From positions 62,001-126,000 of the forward strand of contig NZ_CATNVD010000006.1 in assembly GCF_951230155.1 (NCBI RefSeq): 64,000 nt of DNA. Direction: 5' to 3'. Below are positions 54,936 to 63,827 of this stretch, one piece after another. The stretch comes from Parablautia sp. Marseille-Q6255 (lineage in GTDB: Bacteria > Bacillota > Clostridia > Lachnospirales > Lachnospiraceae). Positions within the stretch are counted from its first letter, which is position 1. Every line of letters begins with the position of its first letter. The position numbers and the translations under genes are program-made. The notes under the pieces were generated by a model. It made no database searches. It was not told where the DNA came from and was given only the letters and a program-made list of their open reading frames with translations.

Positions 54936-55997
54936 ATGAAAAAGAGAGTATTAGCAACAGCACTTGCTGCAGCAATGGCAGGTTCCATGCTTGCAGGCTT
55001 CACGACACAGGCAGAAGATCTGGGCGATCCGGTTACTCTGACAGTCACACTGACAGCTGTATCGACAGACACACACGCTCAGGCAATGCAGGAGTTTAAG
55101 AAAACAGTAGAAGAGCTCTCTGGCGGAAATATCACAGTAGAGGTTTATACAGATGCACAGCTTTTCTCTCAGGAAGAGGAAGTAGCTGCAGTCGTTATGG
55201 GGGACGCTGACATGACGCTGACAAGCGCATCCTGGCTGACAACAGGTTCTCCGTGGGTATCCATGTTCACAGCAGGCTACCTGTTCAACAGCTATGATCA
55301 CATGACAGCAACATTAAACGGAGAGGTTGGTCAGGAAGTATTCCAGAAGATCTCTGACGAGCAGGGACTGCTTCCGCTTGGCGCATGGTACCTTGGTTCC
55401 CGTGAGATCTCACTGTCTGAGGACAGAGCAATAAAGACTCCGGAAGATCTCAATGGCGTAAACTTGAGAATGCCGAACTCCGAAGCATGGCTGTTCCTCG
55501 GCGAGGCTCTTGGAGCAAACCCGACACCGATGTCCTTCTCAGAGCTGTATCTTGCACTGCAGACAGGTGCTGTTGACGGACAGGACAACCCGCTTGGCTC
55601 TGTAGAAAGTGCAAAATTCTACGAGGTACAGAAGTCCATCACTCTGACACATCATCTGGTAGACTCTGTATGGCCGGCAATCAACACAGAAAAATGGAAC
55701 TCTCTGACAGATGCTCAGAAAGACATCATCCTTCAGGGTGTTGAGGCAGGAAGAGATTTCTGCGACAGCACAAACCTTCAGAAAGAGGAAGAGCTGATCT
55801 CCTTCTTTGAGGAGCAGGGTCTGTCTATCTACGAAGCTGATATCCCGGCATTCCAGGAGCACGTACTGAACTACTACCTGAACGACGAGATCTCTGCTGA
55901 CTGGGATATGGAGATGTATGACAAGGTAGCAGCAATCGGCGCTGACCTTGGCGGCGCTGTTGAAGCTGAGTCTGAGACAGAGGCTATGACAGAGTAA
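54936..55997 (+). CDS. dctP: TRAP transporter solute-binding protein (DctP family)
   Basis: This 353-residue extracytoplasmic protein binds an organic acid for TRAP uptake. A signal peptide (about 1-26) reads MKKRVLATALAAAMAGSM then LAGFTTQAED: the lipobox cysteine expected after LAG is phenylalanine, so cleavage by signal peptidase I after TQA is likelier than lipidation. The DctP fold shows QLFSQEEEVAAVVMGDADMTL, EDLNGVNLRMPNSEAW with the substrate-carboxylate arginine, and GAVDGQDNPLGSV. The C-terminal tail is acidic (ESETEAMTE). A terminator hairpin separates it from dctQ. Confidence 0.95.
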   Translation: MKKRVLATALAAAMAGSMLAGFTTQAEDLGDPVTLTVTLTAVSTDTHAQAMQEFKKTVEELSGGNITVEVYTDAQLFSQEEEVAAVVMGDADMTLTSASWLTTGSPWVSMFTAGYLFNSYDHMTATLNGEVGQEVFQKISDEQGLLPLGAWYLGSREISLSEDRAIKTPEDLNGVNLRMPNSEAWLFLGEALGANPTPMSFSELYLALQTGAVDGQDNPLGSVESAKFYEVQKSITLTHHLVDSVWPAINTEKWNSLTDAQKDIILQGVEAGRDFCDSTNLQKEEELISFFEEQGLSIYEADIPAFQEHVLNYYLNDEISADWDMEMYDKVAAIGADLGGAVEAESETEAMTE

Positions 55998-56033
55998 TTA
56001 TCTGACGATCTCTTTATAGTGAAAGAAGTGGTT

Positions 56034-56079
56034 CCCCGCATTTACAGCCCTGCCGGGGCTTAGATGCGGGGATTTTTTT
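56034..56079 (+). terminator. intra-operon terminator between dctP and dctQ
   Basis: CCCCGCAT pairs with ATGCGGGG around a small inner hairpin, followed by TTTTTTT, 25 bases before the dctQ ATG. It probably lowers membrane-subunit expression relative to the binding protein. Confidence 0.85.
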
Positions 56080-56104
56080 GAAAATTTTGGGAAGGAGTAA
56101 GGCT

Positions 56105-56701
56105 ATGGAAGGATTGAAAAAGGTCGGAAAGTTCCTGCGCAACTGCGTGGAGCTTTACATTCCGGTGGCATCGTTTCTGATCATGTTCAGTGTGTTCGTG
56201 ATCCAGATCGTTGCGAGATATGTGTTTAACAGCCCGGTACAGTGGGCATATGAAGTGACGGTAATCGGTTATCTGTGGATGGTAGTCCTGGGCGCCTGCT
56301 ATGCATACCGCGACAGATCTCACGTAACATTTACGCTTATTTATGATAAGCTCCCGGTAAAGGGAAAGGCAGTATGTGCATTTCTTGGAAATCTTCTGAT
56401 GGCGATCGCATTTGTGGCAATGTTTGTTCCGGCGTGCGAGATGATCGGTAAGATGAAAATGCAGGAGACGAGCGTACTGAAGATCGGTCTGAATGTTGTA
56501 TACAGCCCGTTCATTGTATTTATGATCATTATCCTGATCTATATTGTCAGCGATATGATCCTGGAGCTGAAAGTTATGACAGGCATCGGCGGCGAGGCTG
56601 CAGTACAGAAGATGCTTGATGAGACAAAGAATGAGACTCAGGAAGCGATCGAGGCTGCTGAGGCAATGGAAGAGGCTATGAAGAAGGAGGAAGGAAAATA
56701 A
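56105..56701 (+). CDS. dctQ: TRAP transporter small membrane subunit (DctQ family)
   Basis: GAAGGAG seven bases upstream sets the start at 56105 (198 residues); an upstream frame begins inside the terminator. Four membrane helices with the family segment RYVFNSPVQWAYEVTVIGYLWMVVLGACYAYRDRSHVTF (consecutive pieces) identify it. The C-terminal ~40 residues are a charged, Glu-rich tail longer than is common. Its stop overlaps the dctM start (TAATG). Confidence 0.93.
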   Translation: MEGLKKVGKFLRNCVELYIPVASFLIMFSVFVIQIVARYVFNSPVQWAYEVTVIGYLWMVVLGACYAYRDRSHVTFTLIYDKLPVKGKAVCAFLGNLLMAIAFVAMFVPACEMIGKMKMQETSVLKIGLNVVYSPFIVFMIIILIYIVSDMILELKVMTGIGGEAAVQKMLDETKNETQEAIEAAEAMEEAMKKEEGK

Positions 56702-58002
56702 TGGATATAAGTACAGCTTTACTTATCTTTTTGCTGATGTTTGTACTGATCTTCGTTCTGCGTATGCCGATCCCGATGGGAATGATGACTGCATGTGTCT
56801 TTTATTTCCTGGTATCTGGTGAGAGCCCGAAAATGGTTGCGCAGCAGACACTGAAAACATTCTATACAAACTACACGATCATCGCTGTGCCGCTGTTTAT
56901 CTTTGCAGCGAACGTTATGAACAGCGGAAAAGTAACAGAAAAGGTATTTGGTTTTGCGATGGGCTTTGTAGGTCGCTTCAAGGGCGGTCTGGGTCACGTA
57001 AACGTACTGGCTTCTCTCGTATTCTCCGGAATGACAGGTTCTGCGATCGCAGATGCCAGCGGTCTTGGAAAAATGGAGATCGATGCAATGCGTGCAGAAG
57101 GCTATGATGATGGATTCAGCTGTGCGATCACAGCGGCATCCGCTACGATCGGGCCGATCTTCCCGCCAAGTATCCCGATGGTTATTTACTCGATGCTTTC
57201 CGGCGCTTCTGTAGGCGCGCTGTTTATGGGAGGTATGGTTCCTGGCGTACTGCTTGCGATCGCCCTGATGATCTATATTTTCTTTATTGCGCACAAGAGA
57301 AATTACCCGATCAGTGAGAAGGTAAAGCTCCGCGCATTCCTGAGATATACCTTTAATGCGATCCCGGCGATCCTGACTCCGGTCATCCTTCTGGTAGGTA
57401 TCTACACAGGCGTTATGACACCGACAGAGGCAGGCGCTGTAGCTGGTCTGTACGCACTGATCGTAGCTGTATTCGGCTACCGTGTACTGAAATGGGAAGG
57501 CTTCAAGCAGGTACTCATCGATACGGTAAAGGCAACGGGCACAACGTCTATCATGATCGGTGCTGCCACAACGATCTCCTACATCGTTGCAAAGGAGCAG
57601 GTAGCTGCGACAGTCGCTACATGGCTGACAGGTTTCACAGACAACAAGTACGTATTCTTTCTGATCGTGAACCTTGCAATTCTCGTACTTGGTATGTTTA
57701 TTGATACTTCTGTTATCCAGGTTGTATTTATCCCGATCCTTCTGCCGATCGCAAAGGCATTTGGGATCGACCTCGTACATTTTGGTCTGGTTGTTATCTT
57801 CAACATGATGATCGGTCTGTCCACACCGCCGTTTGGTATGCTTTTGTTTATCACCAGCGGTATTTCAGGCACTCCGCTGAAGGATGTCATAAAAGAAATA
57901 TGGCTGCCTCTGTTGACGATGCTGATCGTACTTGGTATTATTACATATGTACCTGATGTCGTACTGTTCCTGCCGAGAATGCTGATGGGATACGCAGGCT
58001 GA
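56701..58002 (+). CDS. dctM: TRAP transporter large membrane subunit (DctM family)
   Basis: This 433-residue protein has about twelve helices and the DctM signatures: FSGMTGSAIADASGLGKMEIDAM, ASATIGPIFPPSIPMVIYSML, GIYTGVMTPTEAGAVAGLYAL and FNMMIGLSTPPFGMLLF. It is the sodium-driven transport subunit. It is translationally coupled to dctQ. The substrate is set by DctP and cannot be named from sequence. Confidence 0.96.
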   Translation: MDISTALLIFLLMFVLIFVLRMPIPMGMMTACVFYFLVSGESPKMVAQQTLKTFYTNYTIIAVPLFIFAANVMNSGKVTEKVFGFAMGFVGRFKGGLGHVNVLASLVFSGMTGSAIADASGLGKMEIDAMRAEGYDDGFSCAITAASATIGPIFPPSIPMVIYSMLSGASVGALFMGGMVPGVLLAIALMIYIFFIAHKRNYPISEKVKLRAFLRYTFNAIPAILTPVILLVGIYTGVMTPTEAGAVAGLYALIVAVFGYRVLKWEGFKQVLIDTVKATGTTSIMIGAATTISYIVAKEQVAATVATWLTGFTDNKYVFFLIVNLAILVLGMFIDTSVIQVVFIPILLPIAKAFGIDLVHFGLVVIFNMMIGLSTPPFGMLLFITSGISGTPLKDVIKEIWLPLLTMLIVLGIITYVPDVVLFLPRMLMGYAG

Positions 58003-58038
58003 CAGGAAGCGGGCTTCTAATAAAAGGAGGCGTCTGAT

Positions 58039-58485
58039 ATGATAGTTGACAAGATTGAACGGATTAACTGCTACAATGGGATCGTGCCGGGTTTTCAGGA
58101 GGCTGTGGCATTTGCGCTTGGCCTGGCTGATAAGCCTGCGGGGAGATATGAGTGTGATACGCTTCCGGCAGGGACCGCTTTTGCCATGGTCCAGGAGGGC
58201 GAGACGCAGCCGTATGAGGACGGTATGATCGAGGCGCACCGCAGGTATCTGGATGTGCAGATCATGCTCGAGGGCGGCGAGACTGTGTACTACGCAGACA
58301 TTGACGGTCTGACTGAGACCGTTCCGTACAAGGATGATATTGTTTTTTATGAGAAAGCAGGACAGCCTGCACGGATTGAAAAAGGGATGTTCTACCTTGT
58401 ACTCCCGCATGACGGCCATCTTCCGAGCCGTTATCTGGACGGTCCGGGGAGATTCCGCAAGATCGTTCTGAAGGTTCTTGTATAA
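58039..58485 (+). CDS. YhcH/YjgK/YiaL-family protein (NanQ-like)
   Basis: This 148-residue cupin-like protein has the family pattern AHRRYLDVQIMLEGGETVYYADI and FYLVLPHDGHLPSRYLDGPGRFRKIVLKVLV. The E. coli relative YhcH/NanQ helps sialic acid catabolism, probably as an anomerase; YiaL sits in a sugar-acid operon with a TRAP transporter. It ends the TRAP operon here, which supports a sugar-acid or sialic-acid-type substrate. AAAGGAGG precedes the start. Confidence 0.9.
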   Translation: MIVDKIERINCYNGIVPGFQEAVAFALGLADKPAGRYECDTLPAGTAFAMVQEGETQPYEDGMIEAHRRYLDVQIMLEGGETVYYADIDGLTETVPYKDDIVFYEKAGQPARIEKGMFYLVLPHDGHLPSRYLDGPGRFRKIVLKVLV

Positions 58486-58545
58486 AAGACCGGGAAAATC
58501 GGAAGAATAACCAGATTGAAAAACGAAAAGACTGAACAGACAAAA

Positions 58546-58587
58546 AACAGCTCTGGCACGGGAAGGCGTGCCGGGGCTGTTTTTTTA
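58546..58587 (+). terminator. terminator of the TRAP operon
   Basis: AACAGCTC-t-GGCACG pairs with CGTGCC-g-GGGCTGTT, followed by TTTTTT. Confidence 0.88.
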
Positions 58588-58618
58588 ACAGGATTTTATG
58601 TTAATTAGAGTTTATTCT

Positions 58619-58647
58619 TTGAACAGAAAAAGAAAAAGGTGTATACT
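58619..58647 (+). promoter_or_regulatory. distal promoter of the ROK regulator gene
   Basis: TTGAAC-N17-TATACT, 261 bases upstream of the start. Confidence 0.6.
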
Positions 58648-58661
58648 GATCAGGGAGAGAA

Positions 58662-58679
58662 AAACACAAAAATGTGTTT
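58662..58679. promoter_or_regulatory. candidate operator: AAACACA-N4-TGTGTTT
   Basis: A perfect 7-bp inverted repeat with a 4-base centre starts 15 bases after the distal -10 box, in a good place for a repressor such as the ROK protein encoded next. Binding is not shown. Confidence 0.45.
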
Positions 58680-58779
58680 AAAAGATATAAAATGATCAAA
58701 ACATAGGAAAAAGTGTATTTTTGTGAATATTAAACAAATATAAAAAGGAAATTTTGTTCATTAATTTAACAGAAAAGGA

Positions 58780-58808
58780 TTGACTTTGCGGGAGAAAGTG
58801 ATTAAAAT
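58780..58808 (+). promoter_or_regulatory. proximal promoter of the ROK regulator gene
   Basis: TTGACT-N17-TAAAAT, 100 bases upstream of the start. The remaining AT-rich leader holds no gene. Confidence 0.6.
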
Positions 58809-58907
58809 TGTGAGTGTAAAGAGAAATAAGTTTTTTCGATAAACACAATACCAAAAAGTCATTTAAGAAGATTTATTTATTTAATACAAAGTTTGGAGGA
58901 AAAACTT

Positions 58908-60146
58908 ATGAAAAAAGGTATGAACAGTGCTGAGATGCAAAAGAATAACAGAGTCCTGGTGTTCCGTACTCTTCTGGAAAAGGGAAGTATGACGAGAACA
59001 GAGCTGGCATCAACCTTGAATCTGCAAAAAGCCACGATCACGAATATCATTAACGAGTTTTATGAGATGAACATTGTGGGGGTAGATGGCGATACAGCAG
59101 CAGGGCGCCGGGGGGAAAAAATCTGTTTACAGCTGGACGACATTTATCTGATGTCGGTAGGGATTACACGTAAGGACTATCAGTTCAGTGTTTTTACACT
59201 TGGAGGAAAGCATGAAAAGTATCTCAGATACAGCTTTAAAAAGGATGAAACCATTTTTCAGATCGTTGAAAAAATGAAGGAGGATGCAGCAAAACTGGCT
59301 TCGCTGTTTGGGAACGACAGGATCATTGGTGTTTGCCTGGCTGTGCCGGGACTGTTTATCAACCGCCCGGAGAAGAAGGAAGAAATCTTTATGGTTTCTG
59401 AGTTTGAAGAGCTTAGTCAGGTGAATATCCGGGAAGAGCTGGAGCAGGTACTCCATAAGAGAGTGCTGATCAAACACGATGCAAAGCTGTCAGCCTATGC
59501 AGAGTGGAGATGCGCAGAGGAGATCCAGGGGATTGAAAGGGCAAGCCTGGCGGTCATACGGTCAAGAGGATATGGTATTGGTGCAGGATTTGTCGTAAAT
59601 GGAGCGATCATGAACGGACATCTCGGAATTGCAGGCGAGGTTGGTTATATGGGGATTAACTATAATGGCAATCGTCTGGGCTATGAGAGAGCTGGTACAT
59701 ATGAGTACTGCGCCGGATCAGAAAGCGCTGTTCGCTATGTTGCACAGAGACTGACAGAGTTTCCAGATAGTCCGCTGACAGAAAACAGCAGTTATCAGGA
59801 AGTTTTGGAGGAGTATCGAAAAGGCGATCCGCTGGCTGTGTGGGCGGTAGAGAAAATGGCATGGATGCTGGGATATGGCATTGCCAATATTATCTATACC
59901 GTAAATCCGGACTGCATTATTATAGGATCTGATTATCCGGAAACAGAGCATTTTCTTTCTAAAGTAAAAGAATCTGTACGCAAATGCGTTCCTCCGTATG
60001 TGGAAGAATGTGCCGTGATCCGTTTCTCACATCTGAATGAGGATTCATTTTTACTGGGGGGTTACTATTATACATTGGGGCGTCTGGTAAAAGAGGACAT
60101 TTTTGGACTGATCAGTCAGGCCAGAGCTTCACAGCAGATGAAGTAA
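58908..60146 (+). CDS. ROK-family transcriptional regulator lacking the kinase zinc site
   Basis: GGAGGA seven bases upstream sets the start at 58908 (412 residues). The N-terminal winged helix (about 10-70, MTRTELASTLNLQKATITNIINEF in two helices) binds DNA. The ROK core is visible in IIGVCLAVPGLF, LIKHDAKLSAYAEW and GIGAGFVVNGAIMNGHLGIAGEVGYMG. The CxCGxxGCxE zinc motif of ROK kinases is replaced by NYNGNRLGYERAGTYEYCAG, so catalysis is unlikely; sugar sensing is probable. It most likely controls the downstream ABC importer genes. Confidence 0.92.
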   Translation: MKKGMNSAEMQKNNRVLVFRTLLEKGSMTRTELASTLNLQKATITNIINEFYEMNIVGVDGDTAAGRRGEKICLQLDDIYLMSVGITRKDYQFSVFTLGGKHEKYLRYSFKKDETIFQIVEKMKEDAAKLASLFGNDRIIGVCLAVPGLFINRPEKKEEIFMVSEFEELSQVNIREELEQVLHKRVLIKHDAKLSAYAEWRCAEEIQGIERASLAVIRSRGYGIGAGFVVNGAIMNGHLGIAGEVGYMGINYNGNRLGYERAGTYEYCAGSESAVRYVAQRLTEFPDSPLTENSSYQEVLEEYRKGDPLAVWAVEKMAWMLGYGIANIIYTVNPDCIIIGSDYPETEHFLSKVKESVRKCVPPYVEECAVIRFSHLNEDSFLLGGYYYTLGRLVKEDIFGLISQARASQQMK

Positions 60147-60265
60147 ATATGTAAATATTCTCCGAGCTGTCCCGGGAAGCGGGAGCATGGAGCCTAGGAC
60201 CAGAGGACCGTGATACGCAGGATAGCGCAGGAGTAAAAAATAAAGAAATAAAGGAGATAATCAAC

Positions 60266-61213
60266 ATGAAAAAAAGATTAGGAGTTTTGATGATGACAGC
60301 TGTAATGGCAGGCAGTATGGGAATGACCGCTCTTGCCGAAGAGGTAGATGTAAAAGATATTACACTGGCTTATGTACCGACCACAATGAACAATCCTTTC
60401 TGGTCTGCTATGATGGGCGGTATTACAGAGAAAATGGAAGAGCTTGGGATGGATCCGGACAGTCAGCTGGTAACGGTAGATGCCAACAGCGATCAGGCAA
60501 CGATGAACAACTATGTAAATGATCTGATCGCACAGGAGGTAGACGCCATCATCCTTGCACCTATGGACTGTACAGCAGTGACAGAGGCGCTTCTGGCATG
60601 TGAGGAAGCTGGTATTCCGGTAGTGAATGTCGATACGGCCGTTGATGCGGTGGATAAGGTGGCAGCAGTCATTGCTTCTGACAACTATAAGGCTGGTGTT
60701 GTGTGTGCAGAAGATATGATGAGCAAGCTGGAAGAAGGATCAAAGGTAGCAGTTATGAATCAGCCGTCTGGTACTGCCTGCGTAGAGCGTGAGAAGGGAT
60801 TTATTGACACCGTTGGCGACTACTTTGAAATCGTTTCAACTACCGATACAGAAGGCGATACAGCAAAGACGATGACTGCAGCAGAAGATGTCCTGACTGC
60901 GGATGATGATCTGGCAGCATTCTTCTGCATCAATGATATGGGAGCGCTTGGCTGTGTACAGGCCTGCTCTGCAGCAGGAAAAGAAGACATCCTGATCTAT
61001 GGTGTTGACGGAAATCCGGATTTTATGGGGTATGTAGAAGATGGTTCTGCTACTGCTTCTGCAGCACAGCAGCCGTCCGTGATCGGTGCAAATGCGGTTG
61101 AGACAGCGATCGCTACGCTGAATGGAGAAGAAGTGGAGCATGATCAGGTGGTTGATGTGGAGCTGATCACAGGAGAGAATATTGCGGAATTCGATATTTC
61201 AGATTGGCAGTAA
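60266..61213 (+). CDS. sugar ABC transporter substrate-binding protein (RbsB-like)
   Basis: This 315-residue periplasmic-binding-protein type I (Peripla_BP_4) has ITLAYVPTTMNNPFWSAMMGG, VDAIILAPMDCTAVTEAL, CINDMGALGCVQA and IYGVDGNPDFMGYV. The signal peptide (about 1-24) ends TALAEE without a lipobox cysteine, so it seems to be secreted rather than lipidated, which is unusual for a Gram-positive importer. The sugar is unknown; ribose-, xylose- or erythritol-type ligands fit the neighbouring transketolase. A terminator separates it from the ATPase gene. Confidence 0.92.
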   Translation: MKKRLGVLMMTAVMAGSMGMTALAEEVDVKDITLAYVPTTMNNPFWSAMMGGITEKMEELGMDPDSQLVTVDANSDQATMNNYVNDLIAQEVDAIILAPMDCTAVTEALLACEEAGIPVVNVDTAVDAVDKVAAVIASDNYKAGVVCAEDMMSKLEEGSKVAVMNQPSGTACVEREKGFIDTVGDYFEIVSTTDTEGDTAKTMTAAEDVLTADDDLAAFFCINDMGALGCVQACSAAGKEDILIYGVDGNPDFMGYVEDGSATASAAQQPSVIGANAVETAIATLNGEEVEHDQVVDVELITGENIAEFDISDWQ

Positions 61214-61260
61214 ATAAGATTGCATTGTTTCCGGAGGGTGTTGAAATAATGTAAAATACA

Positions 61261-61305
61261 AAAAAGCTGCCGGGGTTTACGAAAGTAGTTCTCCGGCAGC
61301 TTTTT
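61261..61305 (+). terminator. intra-operon terminator between binding-protein and ATPase genes
   Basis: AAAAAGCTGCCGG pairs with CCGGCAGCTTTTT, followed by ATG, TAA-rich sequence and the next ribosome-binding site. It should favour the binding protein over the membrane complex. Confidence 0.85.
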
Positions 61306-61324
61306 ATGTAAGAGGAGTGACAAA

Positions 61325-62824
61325 ATGCAAAAAGAACTTTTACGTATGGAGAATATTGTAAAGACTTTTCCGGGGGTTAAAGCGCTTAACCGCGCTGCGA
61401 TTACGGTACATGCGGGGGAAGTAATGGGCTTCATGGGAGAAAACGGAGCCGGAAAATCCACCTTAATGAATGTACTGGGAGGTGTTTTCCCGGCAGATTC
61501 CGGTGATATATATATCGAAGGAAAAAAGGTGGAGATCCATTCTATCCATGAATCTCAGGCTCTTGGTGTTGCATTTATCCATCAGGAGCTGGCTCTGGAG
61601 CCGTATCTTACTATTGCAGAAAATATTTTTCTGGGACGTGAGATCAGGAACTCCCTGGGTATGGTCAGCAAGGATAAGATGGCGGAAGCGGCAAGACCGT
61701 ATTTGCAGCGGGTAGGTCTGGATGTTGATCCGAATCAGTACGTCCGGCAGTTGTCTCTGGGCCAGCAGCAGATGGTAGAGATCGCCAAATCCTTTTCCTT
61801 AAATGCAAAGATTCTGATTTTGGATGAACCGACCTCGTCTCTTTCGGAGAAAGAAGTGGAGATCCTGTTTCGGACTGTAAGAGACCTGAAAAAACAGGGG
61901 ATGGGAATTATTTTTATTACTCACAAGATGGCAGAGGTATTTCAGCTGTGCGATGCAGTTACGATTATGCGGGATGGTGAATTTATGGGCTCCCGCAGAT
62001 CTTCGGAGTGTTCAGAGAGTGAATTGATCTCCATGATGGTGGGACGGGACCTTGGAAACTACTATGTACGCACGTTTAATGAGCCGGGAAGGGTGATGCT
62101 GGAAGCAAAAAATATCAATGCGGGGAAACGGGCAGTGAATTGCAGCTTTCAGGTACGCAGCGGCGAGATCGTTGGTTTCTATGGACTGGTAGGAGCAGGC
62201 CGCTCGGAGCTGATGAAAGCGATCATGGGGCTTGATCCTATGGATTCCGGAGAAATCTATCTGGAAGGGAAAAAGGTCACAAAGCACAATCCTGTTTTTA
62301 TGCAGCAGCAGGGCGTTGCGCTGGTTCCGGAAAACCGGAAAACAGAGGGACTGCTTTTGAATAATACGATCCGGTTTAATATTACGCTTCCCGTATTATA
62401 TCGCTTTATCAAAGCCTTGCGGGTAAACAGCAGCAGGCAGGATGAGATTGTGGAACACGGCATGAAAGCGCTGCGTATAAAGGCGCCCTCTTCAAACGTA
62501 AATTGTTCAACCCTGTCCGGAGGTAATCAGCAAAAGGTATTGCTGGCAAAATGGCTGGCGACAGATCCCAAGATCTTGATTCTGGATGAACCGACCAGAG
62601 GTATTGACGTAGGTGCGAAGGCGGAGATTTATACGATTATCAACAATCTGGCAAAAGAAGGCCTGGCAATTATTCTGATTTCTTCTGAAATGCCGGAGGC
62701 TATGAATATGAGCGACCGCATTATTGTTATGAAGGAAGGGTATATTACCGGCGAGCTTTCACATGAAGAAATGGATCAGGAAAAAATACTGAAATATGCG
62801 ATGGGGGTATCAGACGATGAATAA
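61325..62824 (+). CDS. sugar ABC transporter ATP-binding protein (RbsA/MglA type)
   Basis: This 499-residue protein has two fused ABC domains. The first has Walker A GENGAGKST, signature LSLGQQQM and Walker B LILDEPTSSL. The second has GLVGAGRSEL in place of Walker A, the normal state in RbsA/MglA, with signature LSGGNQQK and LILDEPTRGID. It powers sugar import with the RbsC-like permease. The permease start lies inside its last codons, so the two are coupled. Confidence 0.95.
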   Translation: MQKELLRMENIVKTFPGVKALNRAAITVHAGEVMGFMGENGAGKSTLMNVLGGVFPADSGDIYIEGKKVEIHSIHESQALGVAFIHQELALEPYLTIAENIFLGREIRNSLGMVSKDKMAEAARPYLQRVGLDVDPNQYVRQLSLGQQQMVEIAKSFSLNAKILILDEPTSSLSEKEVEILFRTVRDLKKQGMGIIFITHKMAEVFQLCDAVTIMRDGEFMGSRRSSECSESELISMMVGRDLGNYYVRTFNEPGRVMLEAKNINAGKRAVNCSFQVRSGEIVGFYGLVGAGRSELMKAIMGLDPMDSGEIYLEGKKVTKHNPVFMQQQGVALVPENRKTEGLLLNNTIRFNITLPVLYRFIKALRVNSSRQDEIVEHGMKALRIKAPSSNVNCSTLSGGNQQKVLLAKWLATDPKILILDEPTRGIDVGAKAEIYTIINNLAKEGLAIILISSEMPEAMNMSDRIIVMKEGYITGELSHEEMDQEKILKYAMGVSDDE

Positions 62825-63803
62825 GAATAAATCACAGAGTGCTGCCGGGCGGGCAGTCAAGGATTACTTTAGCCAAAACTGGGGTATTTTAGCAGGATTG
62901 GGGATTTTGATTATCGTTTTTTCGATTTTCGGAAATAATTTCCTGACACAGAAGAATCTGCTGAACCTGCTGAGAACGTGTGCGACGAACTGCTATCTGG
63001 CGATCGGTGTGCAGATGGCTATCATTCTGGCAGGAATTGATCTGACAGGCGGCGCGTTGGCTGCATTGAGCGGTGTTATGACGGTAGCTGCTTTCCAGTG
63101 GTGGGGAATGCCGGTGCAGATCGCAGTTGTGCTCGGCGTTTTGATCGGTCTTGTGATCGGTTTTTTAAATGGTTTTATTGTAGCATATACAGGTATCCAT
63201 CCGTTTGTAGTCACTCTGGCTATGCAGTCGATCTGTCGTGGTACTGCGTATCTGGTAGCAAATGGCTCTCCGGTAACAGCCTACGGAAACGATGCTTTTG
63301 CCGTGATCGGACAGGGATCATTAGGACCGGTTCCGCTTCCTGTCATTTATATGATCATCTTCCTGGTACTGGATTTCCTGTTTCTGAATAAAACCAAAAC
63401 GGGACGTTACATATATGCAGTTGGCGGAAATGAAGTTTCTGCCCGCTTTTCCGGTATCAATGTAAAGAAAATAAAAATTCTGGTCTGGACGATCAGCGGT
63501 ATCCTTGCAGGCTTTTGCGGCGTTGTGCTGGCATCCCGTCTGGCATCCGGTCAGCCGGCAACTGGTGAAGGATATGAAACCGATGCGATCGCAGCGGCAG
63601 TGCTGGGCGGCACTTCCTTCTTTGGAGGAACCGGATCGGTAGGCGGTCTGCTGATAGGTGTTCTGATCATTGGACTGATCTCTAATGGACTGAACCTGAT
63701 GCATGTAAACTCCTACTGGCAGTTTGTATTAAAGGGTATCATTATCATTGCAGCTGTGTATGTTGATATGATGAAGCAGAGAAAACAAAATTCTGCAAAA
63801 TAA
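62817..63803 (+). CDS. sugar ABC transporter permease (RbsC type)
   Basis: Start ATG 62817 overlaps the ATPase stop and has GGGGGT about ten bases upstream (328 residues). Roughly eight to ten membrane helices carry the RbsC segments IGVQMAIILAGIDLTGGALAALSGV, GFLNGFIVAYTGIHPFVVTLAM, YAVGGNEVSARFSGINVKKIK and VLGGTSFFGGTGSVGG. It forms the membrane channel of the importer. Confidence 0.95.
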   Translation: MNKNKSQSAAGRAVKDYFSQNWGILAGLGILIIVFSIFGNNFLTQKNLLNLLRTCATNCYLAIGVQMAIILAGIDLTGGALAALSGVMTVAAFQWWGMPVQIAVVLGVLIGLVIGFLNGFIVAYTGIHPFVVTLAMQSICRGTAYLVANGSPVTAYGNDAFAVIGQGSLGPVPLPVIYMIIFLVLDFLFLNKTKTGRYIYAVGGNEVSARFSGINVKKIKILVWTISGILAGFCGVVLASRLASGQPATGEGYETDAIAAAVLGGTSFFGGTGSVGGLLIGVLIIGLISNGLNLMHVNSYWQFVLKGIIIIAAVYVDMMKQRKQNSAK

Positions 63804-63827
63804 TTTTTATGGAAAAGGAGAATGATT

